Below are positions 47,344 through 55,099 of a stretch of 64,000 bases of DNA, piece by piece. Positions within the stretch are counted from its first letter, which is position 1, and the number at the start of each line of letters is the position of its first letter. The stretch lies in assembly GCF_009707465.1 (NCBI RefSeq), contig NZ_CP046120.1:2633501-2697500 (forward strand). Reading direction: 5' to 3'. This stretch comes from Novosphingobium sp. Gsoil 351 (GTDB lineage: Bacteria; Pseudomonadota; Alphaproteobacteria; Sphingomonadales; Sphingomonadaceae). The translations under genes were made by a program, and so were the position numbers. Below the pieces are notes generated by a model. The model searched no databases and was not told the DNA's origin. It was given only the letters and a program-made list of their open reading frames with translations.

Positions 47344-48845
47344 GCGACTATCGCATCGAAGGCGCGACCGGCGCGTGGGAGGTCGTGGTCGGCCTCGAAG
47401 TCCACGCCCAGGTCACCAGCCATTCCAAGCTGTTCTCGGGCGCCTCGACGACGTTCGGGGCCGAGCCCAACAGCCAGGTCAGCCTGGTCGATGCCGCCAT
47501 GCCCGGGATGCTGCCGGTGCCCAACCGCGAATGCATCCGCCAGGCGGTGCGCACCGGGATGGCGATCGAGGCGAAGATCAACAAGTGGAGCCGGTTCGAC
47601 CGCAAGAACTATTTCTACGCCGATCTGCCGCAGGGCTACCAGATCAGCCAGCTTTACCACCCGCTTGTCGGCGAAGGCGCGATCGAGGTCAGCCCCGACG
47701 ACAAGAACCCCGACAAGACCAAGACCATCGGCATCGAGCGGATCCACGTCGAACAGGACGCGGGCAAGCTGATGCACGATCAGCACCCGACGATGAGCTA
47801 CGTCGACCTCAATCGTTCGGGCGTCGCGCTGATGGAGATCGTCAGCCGCCCGGACATGACCTCGCCCGCGGAGGCCGGGGCCTACTTGCGCAAGCTGCGC
47901 TCGATCCTGCGCTATGTCGGGTCGTGCGACGGCAACATGGAAGAAGGCTCGATGCGCGCCGACGTCAACGTCAGCGTGAGGAAGCCGGGGGGCGAACTGG
48001 GGACGCGGACCGAGACCAAGAACGTCAACTCGGTGCGCTTCGTGATGGCTGTGGTCGAGCAGGAGGCGAAGCGCCAGGTCGGAGTGATCGAGGACGGCGG
48101 CAGGATCGTCCAGGAAACCCGGCTCTACGATCCCGACCGCAACGAGACCCGCTCGATGCGCAGCAAGGAAGACGCGCACGATTACCGCTATTTCCCCGAT
48201 CCCGACTTGCTCCCGCTCGAACTCGATGATGCGTTTCTCGAAGAGTGCCGCGCCTCGCTGCCCGAGCTGCCCGACGCCAAGCGCCACCGCTACGAGACGG
48301 CGCTGGGCCTCTCGCCTTATCTCGCAGGCGTGCTCACCGCCGAGGCCGAGACCGCGCGCTGGTTCGAGGCACTGCTCGCCGAGAGCAGCGGACGCCAGGA
48401 TCGCGACGAGCCCGATATCGCCAAGCAGGCGGCCAATTGGCTGACCGGCGAGTTGTTCGGCGCGCTCAACCGTACCGGCGCCACGTTGGCGACCTCTCCG
48501 GTCTCCCCGGTGCAGGCGGCCGAGCTGCTCGCGCTGGTCGCCGACGGAACGATTTCGGGCTCAATCGCCAAGCAAGTGTTCGAGAAAATGCTCGAAACCG
48601 GCGAAGGAGCGGCAGCAATAGTGCAACTGGGGGGGCTCAAGCAGACCAGCGATGCCGGCGCGATCAACGCCGCGGTCGATGCGGTGCTGGCCGCCAACGC
48701 CGACAAGGTCGAACAGTACCGCGGCGGCAAGGAGGCGCTGTTCGGCTTCTTCGTCGGCCAGACGATGAAGGCGATGCAGGGCAAGGGCAATCCGCGGCTG
48801 GTGAACGAGGTGCTGCGGGAGAAGCTCGGACCGGCGACGGCGTAA
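47340..48845 (+). CDS. gatB: Asp-tRNA(Asn)/Glu-tRNA(Gln) amidotransferase subunit B
   Basis: Kinase/transamidase subunit of GatCAB, 501 residues. The catalytic domain has [47 protein letters not shown] and [12 protein letters not shown]; the helical YqeY-like C-domain ends [20 protein letters not shown]. The GTG at 47340 overlaps the gatA stop; another GTG one codon earlier is possible. GatCAB presence implies that the organism makes Gln-tRNA and/or Asn-tRNA by the indirect route. Confidence 0.97.
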   Translation: MSDYRIEGATGAWEVVVGLEVHAQVTSHSKLFSGASTTFGAEPNSQVSLVDAAMPGMLPVPNRECIRQAVRTGMAIEAKINKWSRFDRKNYFYADLPQGYQISQLYHPLVGEGAIEVSPDDKNPDKTKTIGIERIHVEQDAGKLMHDQHPTMSYVDLNRSGVALMEIVSRPDMTSPAEAGAYLRKLRSILRYVGSCDGNMEEGSMRADVNVSVRKPGGELGTRTETKNVNSVRFVMAVVEQEAKRQVGVIEDGGRIVQETRLYDPDRNETRSMRSKEDAHDYRYFPDPDLLPLELDDAFLEECRASLPELPDAKRHRYETALGLSPYLAGVLTAEAETARWFEALLAESSGRQDRDEPDIAKQAANWLTGELFGALNRTGATLATSPVSPVQAAELLALVADGTISGSIAKQVFEKMLETGEGAAAIVQLGGLKQTSDAGAINAAVDAVLAANADKVEQYRGGKEALFGFFVGQTMKAMQGKGNPRLVNEVLREKLGPATA

Positions 48846-48912
48846 GTCCCGCATTTCATTGGCGCTTCCGCGGTGGCATGATCCGCGCGAATCGCCGTGG
48901 AGCCGGGCCGGA

Positions 48913-49722
48913 ATGCCGATGAAGAGGATGTTTGCCGGATTGGCCGCCGCGGCGCTCGCCGTGGCGATCGCCCAACCCGCTGCCGCCCAGTTCGGCGGGC
49001 CCGAGGCGACCGCGGTCAAGCCAGGGTTCCTGTTACCCCCGGGAGAAGCGCGGATTCTGGTGTTTCGGCCCGATATTGCGGTCGGTGAGCAGACCACCGG
49101 CGGGATGAACGAGCCCAACGCCGATTGGACCCGCACCGCGCGGGCCAACTTGCTCGCCGCGCTGGCCAGGGCGCCCGTGATGCAGGGCAACCGGGTGACG
49201 CTCGCGCCCGATCTTCAGGGCGCGGATAGCGCGGCGCTCAACGACTATACCGCGCTGTTCAAGACCGTCGCGCAGGCGGCGTTCAGCCATAAGATGTTCC
49301 CCGGCAACCGCCTTCCGACCAAGAAGAGCGATTTCGACTGGACCCTGGGCGAGGGCGCGGCGGCCTTGAAGCCGCTCGGCGGGGACTATGGCCTGTTCTT
49401 CCTAACTTACGATTCCTACGGCTCGGCGGGCCGCAAGGTGGCCCAGATCCTGGGGGCGGTGATGGGGCTGGGTTTGATGAGTTCGGGAGTCCATATCGGC
49501 TATGCGGGGCTGGTCGACCTGAAGACCGGCGACCTCGTTTGGCTCAACGCCGATACCTCGATGGGCGGCGATCCGCGCGATGCGGTGGGAGCGGACAAGC
49601 GCATGGCCCAGCTGCTCGAGGATTTTCCCAAGAAGGCCGGCACGGGGCCGACCGGAACGGTCAAGGTCGATGTCCCACCAGAGAAGAAGCCGGAGCAAAC
49701 CAAGGGTGAGCCGCAGCCGTGA
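48913..49722 (+). CDS. Exported protein of unknown function
   Basis: A 269-residue protein with a clear signal peptide (MPMKRMFAGLAAAALAVAIA, cleaved near AAAQ). The mature part contains LLPPGEARILVFRPDIAVGE and a glycine-rich hydrophobic stretch (VAQILGAVMGLGLMSSGVHIG), ending in a Pro/Lys tail. I do not recognise a named family. The stop overlaps the GTG start of an M48 peptidase gene, so it probably works with it. ATG 48919 is an alternative start. Confidence 0.8.
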   Translation: MPMKRMFAGLAAAALAVAIAQPAAAQFGGPEATAVKPGFLLPPGEARILVFRPDIAVGEQTTGGMNEPNADWTRTARANLLAALARAPVMQGNRVTLAPDLQGADSAALNDYTALFKTVAQAAFSHKMFPGNRLPTKKSDFDWTLGEGAAALKPLGGDYGLFFLTYDSYGSAGRKVAQILGAVMGLGLMSSGVHIGYAGLVDLKTGDLVWLNADTSMGGDPRDAVGADKRMAQLLEDFPKKAGTGPTGTVKVDVPPEKKPEQTKGEPQP

Positions 49723-50918
49723 GAGCGCTTGCCGCGCTTCTGGCGGGAATCGTGCTGACGGGCGCCGCGCCCGTGAAGCCGCCTGCCAAGCCCGCGCTAC
49801 CGCTGCCCAGCACCGCCGGATACCGCCCGCAGGACAAGCTCGAGGAAGGGCTGTGGTTCGAAATGGACGAGCAGGAACGGCTGCTCAAGCAGTCGAAATT
49901 CCTCGTCACCGACCCCGCGCTCAACCAGTATGTGCGCGGCGTGCTGTGCCGGACGGTGGGCGAACAGCGTTGCGCGGCGACGCGGCTGTACATTGTCCGT
50001 ACGCCGTATTTCAATGCAAGCATGGCCCCCAACGGCGTCACGATCGTCTATACCGGACTGTTCCTGCGGATGCGGGACGAGGCGCAACTCGCGGCGGTGC
50101 TGGGCCACGAATACACCCATTTCGAGCAGCGCCACACGCTGCGCCTGTTCAAGGACATCCGTGCCAAGACCGACGCGCTGAGTTGGCTGAGCTTCATCCC
50201 GATTCCTTACGTAGGAATGCTCGGGCAGATCGCGCTGATCGGGGGGATCTATTCGTTCAGCCGCGACATGGAGCGCGAGGCCGACGCTGGCTCGCTGGCC
50301 GAGCTGGCGCGGGCGGGTTACGATCCGCGCGAGGCCTCGGCGATCTGGGAGCAACTCGGTGCGGAGAACGACGCAACCGCAAAGGTGCGCGGCCACAAGA
50401 GCCAGAAGGACAAGAACGGCGGGATGTTCGCCACCCATCCCAAAAGTACTGAGCGAATGGCGACGCTGCGCGACAAGGCCGCAGCCATGGCGCTGGCCGA
50501 GCCGGGAGCCAAGCGGACCGCCGAGTATCGCACGGCGCTCAAGCAGTGGTGGCCCAAACTGATCGACGACCAGATCAAACTGCAGGATTTCGGCGGGACC
50601 GAATACTTGTTGGGCACGCTGGCGGCGGGCGATCCCGCAGGATGGACCCCGGACTTGCTCTACGCGAAAGGAGAGCTTTACCGCAGTCGCGGTGCGCCGG
50701 GGGATTTCGAGCAGGCCGTGGCGGCGTATGAGGCGGCGGTCGAGGCCGGAAGGAGAATTGGGGGCGGGGCATTTCCCGAAACCTGGCGTGGACTTGGCCT
50801 GGCGCGATTGCGGCTGGGGCAGGCCGAAGCAGGGCGCGCGGCGATCCGCGAGTATCTGGCCAGGCGGCCCAACGCCGAGGACGCGCTGATCTTGGCCTCG
50901 ATGGTGCAGGGGGTATGA
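49719..50918 (+). CDS. M48-family metallopeptidase with TPR-like C-terminus
   Basis: Zinc peptidase of 399 residues with an N-terminal signal sequence (about 18 residues), so periplasmic. The zinc motif is HEYTH at 130-134 and the third ligand lies in MEREADAGS (185-189). The C-terminal region has TPR-like helices (QAVAAYEAAVEAGRR, LARLRLGQAEAGRAAIREYL), as in BepA/YfgC outer-membrane quality-control proteases. The GTG at 49719 overlaps the upstream stop. Further roles are inferred only. Confidence 0.9.
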   Translation: MRALAALLAGIVLTGAAPVKPPAKPALPLPSTAGYRPQDKLEEGLWFEMDEQERLLKQSKFLVTDPALNQYVRGVLCRTVGEQRCAATRLYIVRTPYFNASMAPNGVTIVYTGLFLRMRDEAQLAAVLGHEYTHFEQRHTLRLFKDIRAKTDALSWLSFIPIPYVGMLGQIALIGGIYSFSRDMEREADAGSLAELARAGYDPREASAIWEQLGAENDATAKVRGHKSQKDKNGGMFATHPKSTERMATLRDKAAAMALAEPGAKRTAEYRTALKQWWPKLIDDQIKLQDFGGTEYLLGTLAAGDPAGWTPDLLYAKGELYRSRGAPGDFEQAVAAYEAAVEAGRRIGGGAFPETWRGLGLARLRLGQAEAGRAAIREYLARRPNAEDALILASMVQGV

Positions 50919-50944
50919 GAGCCGGTTTCGCAACAAATATCCCC

Positions 50945-51044
50945 GTCGCCCCGGCGAAGGTCGGGGCCCAGCCGGACTCGCCACCTCACGCAATGGTCGC
51001 ATGGGAGGATAGGCTGGTTGGGCCCCGGGCTTCGCCGGGGCGAC
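50945..51044. repeat. Palindromic intergenic repeat with 26-bp arms
   Basis: GTCGCCCCGGCGAAGGTCGG (50945 on, arm to 50970) pairs with the arm at 51019-51044 (ending GGCTTCGCCGGGGCGAC), separated by about 48 bases. This kind of CCCCGGCGAAG repeat is common between genes in sphingomonads and relatives. It lies between the M48 gene and the next one and is translated in some open frames by accident. Confidence 0.8.
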
Positions 51045-51076
51045 GGCTTGGGGTTTTGGGGCGGTGGAGGATTTGT

Positions 51077-51688
51077 TTGGCCATTATCGCTCTGGCACCG
51101 CTCGCCGCCCCGCCGCCCGCCGCCGCCCAGTTCGTTCTCTCGACCCCGTGGAAGCTCGTCCGCGACGGCGAGGTGCGCAAGGTCGGGACGGACGAGATGG
51201 TGGTTACCGCGGTCGGCGACTGGAACCGATCGACCAACAGCGACCTGAAGCGCAACGAGAGCTGGACCCAGAACGGCACCGGGCTAGACGATTTGTCGTT
51301 TTACGGTGGGATCGCGAAGGGCAAGGCGCTGTTTCGCCAGCGCGACAAGAAGAAGGATCCACTGCCCAAGTTCGATCCGGCGATGCTGCCCACCGACATT
51401 GCCGAATGGTTCGAGAACTCGGCGCGGATCGCGCTTGCCAGCGCGGTATTCGAAGTCGGCGCGGTCCGCCCGGCGACGCTGGCAGGCGCGGCGGGCATCG
51501 AGATGGACTATGCCTATGCCACGGAGGGCGACAATCTCGAACGCCAGGGGGTTGCGCGTGCCGCTGTGGTCGGCGGCAAGCTCTACGTGATCAGCTTCGA
51601 CGCGCCCAAGATCCATTACTTCAAGGCGGGCCTGCCGACCGCGCTCGCGATCATGGATACGGCGAGGGTCGCGGAGAAGCGGCGATAG
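51077..51688 (+). CDS. Exported protein of unknown function
   Basis: A roughly 203-residue predicted exported protein. From TTG 51077 the signal peptide reads MAIIALAPLAAPPPAAAQ, with GGAGG six bases upstream. The frame is open back to ATG 50915, but that would translate straight through the palindromic repeat, so the later start is preferred. Features include KVGTDEMVVTAVGDWNRS, TDIAEWFENSARIALAS and YVISFDAPKIHYFKAG. It is not a family I can name. It follows the M48 peptidase gene and may belong to the same envelope-related group. Confidence 0.7.
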   Translation: MAIIALAPLAAPPPAAAQFVLSTPWKLVRDGEVRKVGTDEMVVTAVGDWNRSTNSDLKRNESWTQNGTGLDDLSFYGGIAKGKALFRQRDKKKDPLPKFDPAMLPTDIAEWFENSARIALASAVFEVGAVRPATLAGAAGIEMDYAYATEGDNLERQGVARAAVVGGKLYVISFDAPKIHYFKAGLPTALAIMDTARVAEKRR

Positions 51689-51699
51689 TTCGTGCTTCA

Positions 51700-51730
51700 A
51701 ATTCTCCCCGAGACAAGCTCGGGGAGAATT
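51700..51730. terminator. Bidirectional hairpin between convergent genes
   Basis: A perfect thirteen-base stem AATTCTCCCCGAG/CTCGGGGAGAATT with loop ACAAG lies between convergent stops. There is no T run, but the long stem between convergent genes suggests termination in both directions. The TCTCCCCGAG motif may also be a dispersed palindrome. Confidence 0.65.
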
Positions 51731-51736
51731 CGAGAA

Positions 51737-52036
51737 TTACGCCGCCCGCGTACCGCTCATCGGCATCTTGCCGAATGCGCCAGCGTCGACGGTACCGGTG
51801 ATCGTGTCGCCTTCGACGGTGGCCTCGCCGGTGAGCTTCATCGGCATCGGAACGGTCATGTTCATCGTCCAGGTCAGGGTGTTGCCATCGACCTTGCCGT
51901 CGACCACGTCCATGCTGCCCATCGCCCCAGCCTGCTGCCCAGTGAAAGTGTCGCCGTCGACGTTGACGGTGAACTTGGACTTCTGGTCACCCATCGGGGT
52001 CTTGGTCACGCAGTCATAGGTTCCGGCAACGCTCAT
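51737..52036 (-). CDS. Small protein of unknown function
   Basis: A 99-residue protein, MSVAGTYDCVTKTPMGDQKS, then KFTVNVDGDTFTGQQAGAMG and GEATVEGDTITGTVDAGAFG. The alternating pattern predicts a beta-rich lipocalin-like or calycin-like fold. It has no signal peptide. I do not recognise a functional family. It is convergent with the exported protein gene and follows the M16 peptidase gene on the minus strand by 39 bases. Confidence 0.75.
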   Translation of the reverse strand: MSVAGTYDCVTKTPMGDQKSKFTVNVDGDTFTGQQAGAMGSMDVVDGKVDGNTLTWTMNMTVPMPMKLTGEATVEGDTITGTVDAGAFGKMPMSGTRAA

Positions 52037-52075
52037 CGCTTCTCTCCCGATGGGGGTGATTGTGGTGGAAGTGTT

Positions 52076-54964
52076 TCAGTCGCTGTCGACACTCGTGTCA
52101 ACGGGGGGCGTGTCAACCTGCATGTATTCGATCGGCAGGCCCAGGCCCTTGAGTTGCGGGTCGATCACCTTGCGATCGCCCACCACCACGAACACCAGAT
52201 CATTCGCGCCGAGATAGGCCCTGGCGGCCGCGTCGAGCGCCTTGGCGTCAAACGTGCGGTACAGCGTAGGCAGCTTGGCAACATAGTCGTCAGGCCGCCC
52301 CAGGCGGTCGTTGAGCACGATCGCCGAAAGGATTTGCGCCATCGTCTCATAGCGGTTCGGCAGTCCGCGGATGTTTCCGTCGGTGACCCGCTGAAGCTCT
52401 TCGGCGTTGACAGGGGTCTTGCCGGTGGCAAGCGCCTTCATGTCGGCGATCAGAAGCTTGAGTGAATCGCCGGTCTTGTCGCTCTGCACCGGTGCGGTGA
52501 TGACGAAGCTGCGCTTGCCCAAGTTGCGCGCGACCCGGCTCGAGACGCCATAGCTCCAGCCCTTGTCCTCACGAAGATCCATATTGAGGCGGCTCAGGAA
52601 GCCGTTGCCCAGCACTTCGTTGGCCAGGTCGATGTCCTCACCCTGCTGCCCTCCGGTCACCGGCAGCACGCGCCCGCCCATGATCACCGATTGCGGCGAA
52701 TTGGGGCGGTCGATCACCACGATCCGGCTTTTCGGTGCGGGGATGGCGACGGTCAGGTCCTTGTTCGGCCGCGGTCCGGCGGGCGCCTGCCAGCCGCCGA
52801 ACGCCGTCTCCAGCTTTGGCAGCAATTCGGCCATCGTCGTGTCGCCGACCACGGTGATCCGCGCGAGGTCGGGACGCAGCCAGGCGTCGTGGACTTTTCG
52901 CAACGTCTCCGGTGTCAGCGCGGCGACCGCCTTGGGATCGCCGAGCCCGCTGGCCGGAACGCCGTAAGGGTGGTTGGGGCCGTAGATCAGCGGCTGAATC
53001 GCCCGATTTGCCAATCCGACCGGCGAAGCTTGTTCCTGCGCGATCTCGGACAATCGCTGATCCTTGAGCCGCGCGACCTGATCGGGCGCGAACGCGGGAT
53101 TGCGGACGACGTCGGCCATCAGAGCCAGCGAGGGGGCCAAATTTGCTGACAGCGCATTCAGGATCACTGAACTCGAATCGATGTTCGCCCCGCTCGAAAG
53201 CTGCGCGCCCAACCGCTCCTGCTCCTCGGCGATGGCGATGCTGTCGCGGGTGGTCGTGCCCTCGTCCAGCAGCGTCAGCATCAGCGACTGGGTGCCGAGC
53301 GCGTCGCGTGGGTCGGCGGCGTAGCCCGCGTCGAAGTTGAGGCTGACCAGCACCTTGGGTACCGTGGTGCGCCGCGCGAAGGCGACCGGGATGCCGTTCG
53401 ACAGCGTCGCGCGCTCGACCGCGGGGAAGGTCAGGTCGCCCACCGGAGCGATGCCGGGGAGTGTGCGCTTCGATCCGGTGACGAGTTTGGCGGCCGGCTT
53501 CTTGGCGTCGGGCTTGGGCGTCGGCGTCGTGGCCTCGTCGCCCCAGCCGCCCAGCTTTCCGCCATCCAGGGTGCGCGCGCCGGGAACCACCGCGAGCTTG
53601 TAAGCGGGGCGGGTCAGCCATTTCTGCAGGGCGGCGCGAACCTCATCGGGGGTGATCGCGGCGACGGCTGCCAAGTCGGTCTTGTAGTGCGCCGGATCCC
53701 CCGAATAAAGCAGCCCCTCGGCCAGCGTCTCCGCTTTGCCTAGCACGCCTTCGAGCTGGCCCAGCGACTGCGATACATACTGCGTCGCGGCCCGCTGCAG
53801 CTCGTCGGCGGTCGGCCCCTCGCGGATCAGCTTGGCGATGACTTCGTCATAGCGCCGCTCGGCCTTGGCGCGATCTACTCCGGGCTTCACGTCCATATAG
53901 GCCTGGACGAACGTTACCTGCTCGAAATCCTGCGCTTGGGCGGTGACCGCGACGGCCAGTTGCTCGTCACGGACCAACGCGTTGTCGAGCCGCGAGCTGG
54001 ATAGGCCGCCGAGGACGCTCATGCCCAGCTTGAGTGCCTGCGTCTCACGGTCGTTGAGCCCTGGCGCGCTCCAGGCGCGGTAGAGACGGGTGACCGGCAC
54101 CTGATCCTTCAGTTCCTCGCTGACCGCCGCAGCCAGGGTCACCGGCGCGGCGGCGGGATTGGTCACCTTGGGACCCGGTTTGATGTCGCCGAACCACTTC
54201 TCGACCAGCGGCCGCGCAGTGGCGGCGTCGATGTCGCCCGTCAGCGCAAGGATCGCGTTGTTGGGACCGTAGTGGTCGGTGAACCACTTGCGCACGTCGC
54301 CGATCGAGGCGGCGTTTAGATCGCTCATCGAGCCTATCGTCTGGTGGCGATAGGGATGGCCGACCGGGAACAGACCGTCGCCGATCAGGTAGTCGTCGAG
54401 GCCATAGGGCTGGTTGTCGCCTTGGCGCTTCTCGTTCTGGACGACGCCGCGCTGCTTATCGAGCTTGTCCTGGGTCACCGCGCCCAGCAGGTGCCCCATC
54501 CGGTCGCTTTCCATCATCAACGCGCGGTCGAGCGCGCCGGTGGGCACGGTCTCGATGTAGTTGGTGCGGTCGTACCAGGTGCTGCCGTTGGTCGGGGTGG
54601 AACCGGCGCCTTCGAGCGGAATGTCGAAATTGGGGACGTTTTCGCTGCCGCCGAAGAACAAGTGCTCGAACAAGTGGGCGAACCCAGTTCGGCCCTTGGG
54701 CTCGTGCTTGGAGCCGACCCGGTAGTATGTCGTCACCCCGACGATCGGCGCTTTGCGATCGGTGTGGACCAGCACGGTCAGGCCGTTGGCCAGCGAGAAG
54801 CTCTCGTAGGGGATATCGACCGCGGCGACTAGTTGGCTGAGCGGCGCGGGCTGGACTGTTGCGGCCGGCTCGGGCGGGGGCGCCGAAGCCTGCGGTTTTT
54901 CGACATTGGCGGCGCAGGCGGAAAGCGATACGGCGAGGACGGAGGTGGTGAACTTACGGTGCAT
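52076..54964 (-). CDS. M16-family zinc peptidase lipoprotein (pitrilysin-like)
   Basis: A 962-residue two-half M16 peptidase. The signal sequence ends in a lipobox-like VSLSAC with Cys17, so it may be lipid-anchored. The inverted zinc motif is HLFEH at 97-101 within FAHLFEHLFFGGSE; the C-terminal half lacks it, as expected for the structural half. Members degrade peptides in the periplasm or process exported proteins. The ATG at 54964 was taken because the upstream in-frame extension lies in a palindromic repeat. Confidence 0.92.
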   Translation of the reverse strand: MHRKFTTSVLAVSLSACAANVEKPQASAPPPEPAATVQPAPLSQLVAAVDIPYESFSLANGLTVLVHTDRKAPIVGVTTYYRVGSKHEPKGRTGFAHLFEHLFFGGSENVPNFDIPLEGAGSTPTNGSTWYDRTNYIETVPTGALDRALMMESDRMGHLLGAVTQDKLDKQRGVVQNEKRQGDNQPYGLDDYLIGDGLFPVGHPYRHQTIGSMSDLNAASIGDVRKWFTDHYGPNNAILALTGDIDAATARPLVEKWFGDIKPGPKVTNPAAAPVTLAAAVSEELKDQVPVTRLYRAWSAPGLNDRETQALKLGMSVLGGLSSSRLDNALVRDEQLAVAVTAQAQDFEQVTFVQAYMDVKPGVDRAKAERRYDEVIAKLIREGPTADELQRAATQYVSQSLGQLEGVLGKAETLAEGLLYSGDPAHYKTDLAAVAAITPDEVRAALQKWLTRPAYKLAVVPGARTLDGGKLGGWGDEATTPTPKPDAKKPAAKLVTGSKRTLPGIAPVGDLTFPAVERATLSNGIPVAFARRTTVPKVLVSLNFDAGYAADPRDALGTQSLMLTLLDEGTTTRDSIAIAEEQERLGAQLSSGANIDSSSVILNALSANLAPSLALMADVVRNPAFAPDQVARLKDQRLSEIAQEQASPVGLANRAIQPLIYGPNHPYGVPASGLGDPKAVAALTPETLRKVHDAWLRPDLARITVVGDTTMAELLPKLETAFGGWQAPAGPRPNKDLTVAIPAPKSRIVVIDRPNSPQSVIMGGRVLPVTGGQQGEDIDLANEVLGNGFLSRLNMDLREDKGWSYGVSSRVARNLGKRSFVITAPVQSDKTGDSLKLLIADMKALATGKTPVNAEELQRVTDGNIRGLPNRYETMAQILSAIVLNDRLGRPDDYVAKLPTLYRTFDAKALDAAARAYLGANDLVFVVVGDRKVIDPQLKGLGLPIEYMQVDTPPVDTSVDSD

Positions 54965-54983
54965 GGCGAACCCTACAAAAGTC

Positions 54984-55068
54984 CCGCTCATGTCGAGCGA
55001 AGTCGAGACCATCTCGCGCTACGGTGAGGCCGGGCGCGCGATCCCTCGACGTTGCTCGGGATGAGCGG
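54984..55068. repeat. Imperfect palindromic intergenic repeat
   Basis: The left arm CCGCTCATGTCGAGCGAAGT and the right arm ATCCCTCGACGTTGCTCGGG (continuing ATGAGCGG) form an inverted repeat upstream of the M16 gene. It is the same family as at 40794-40869. The 135-base gap contains little else. Confidence 0.65.
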
Positions 55069-55099
55069 TGGGGAGATATGCGCTCGGACTAGCAAAGCC

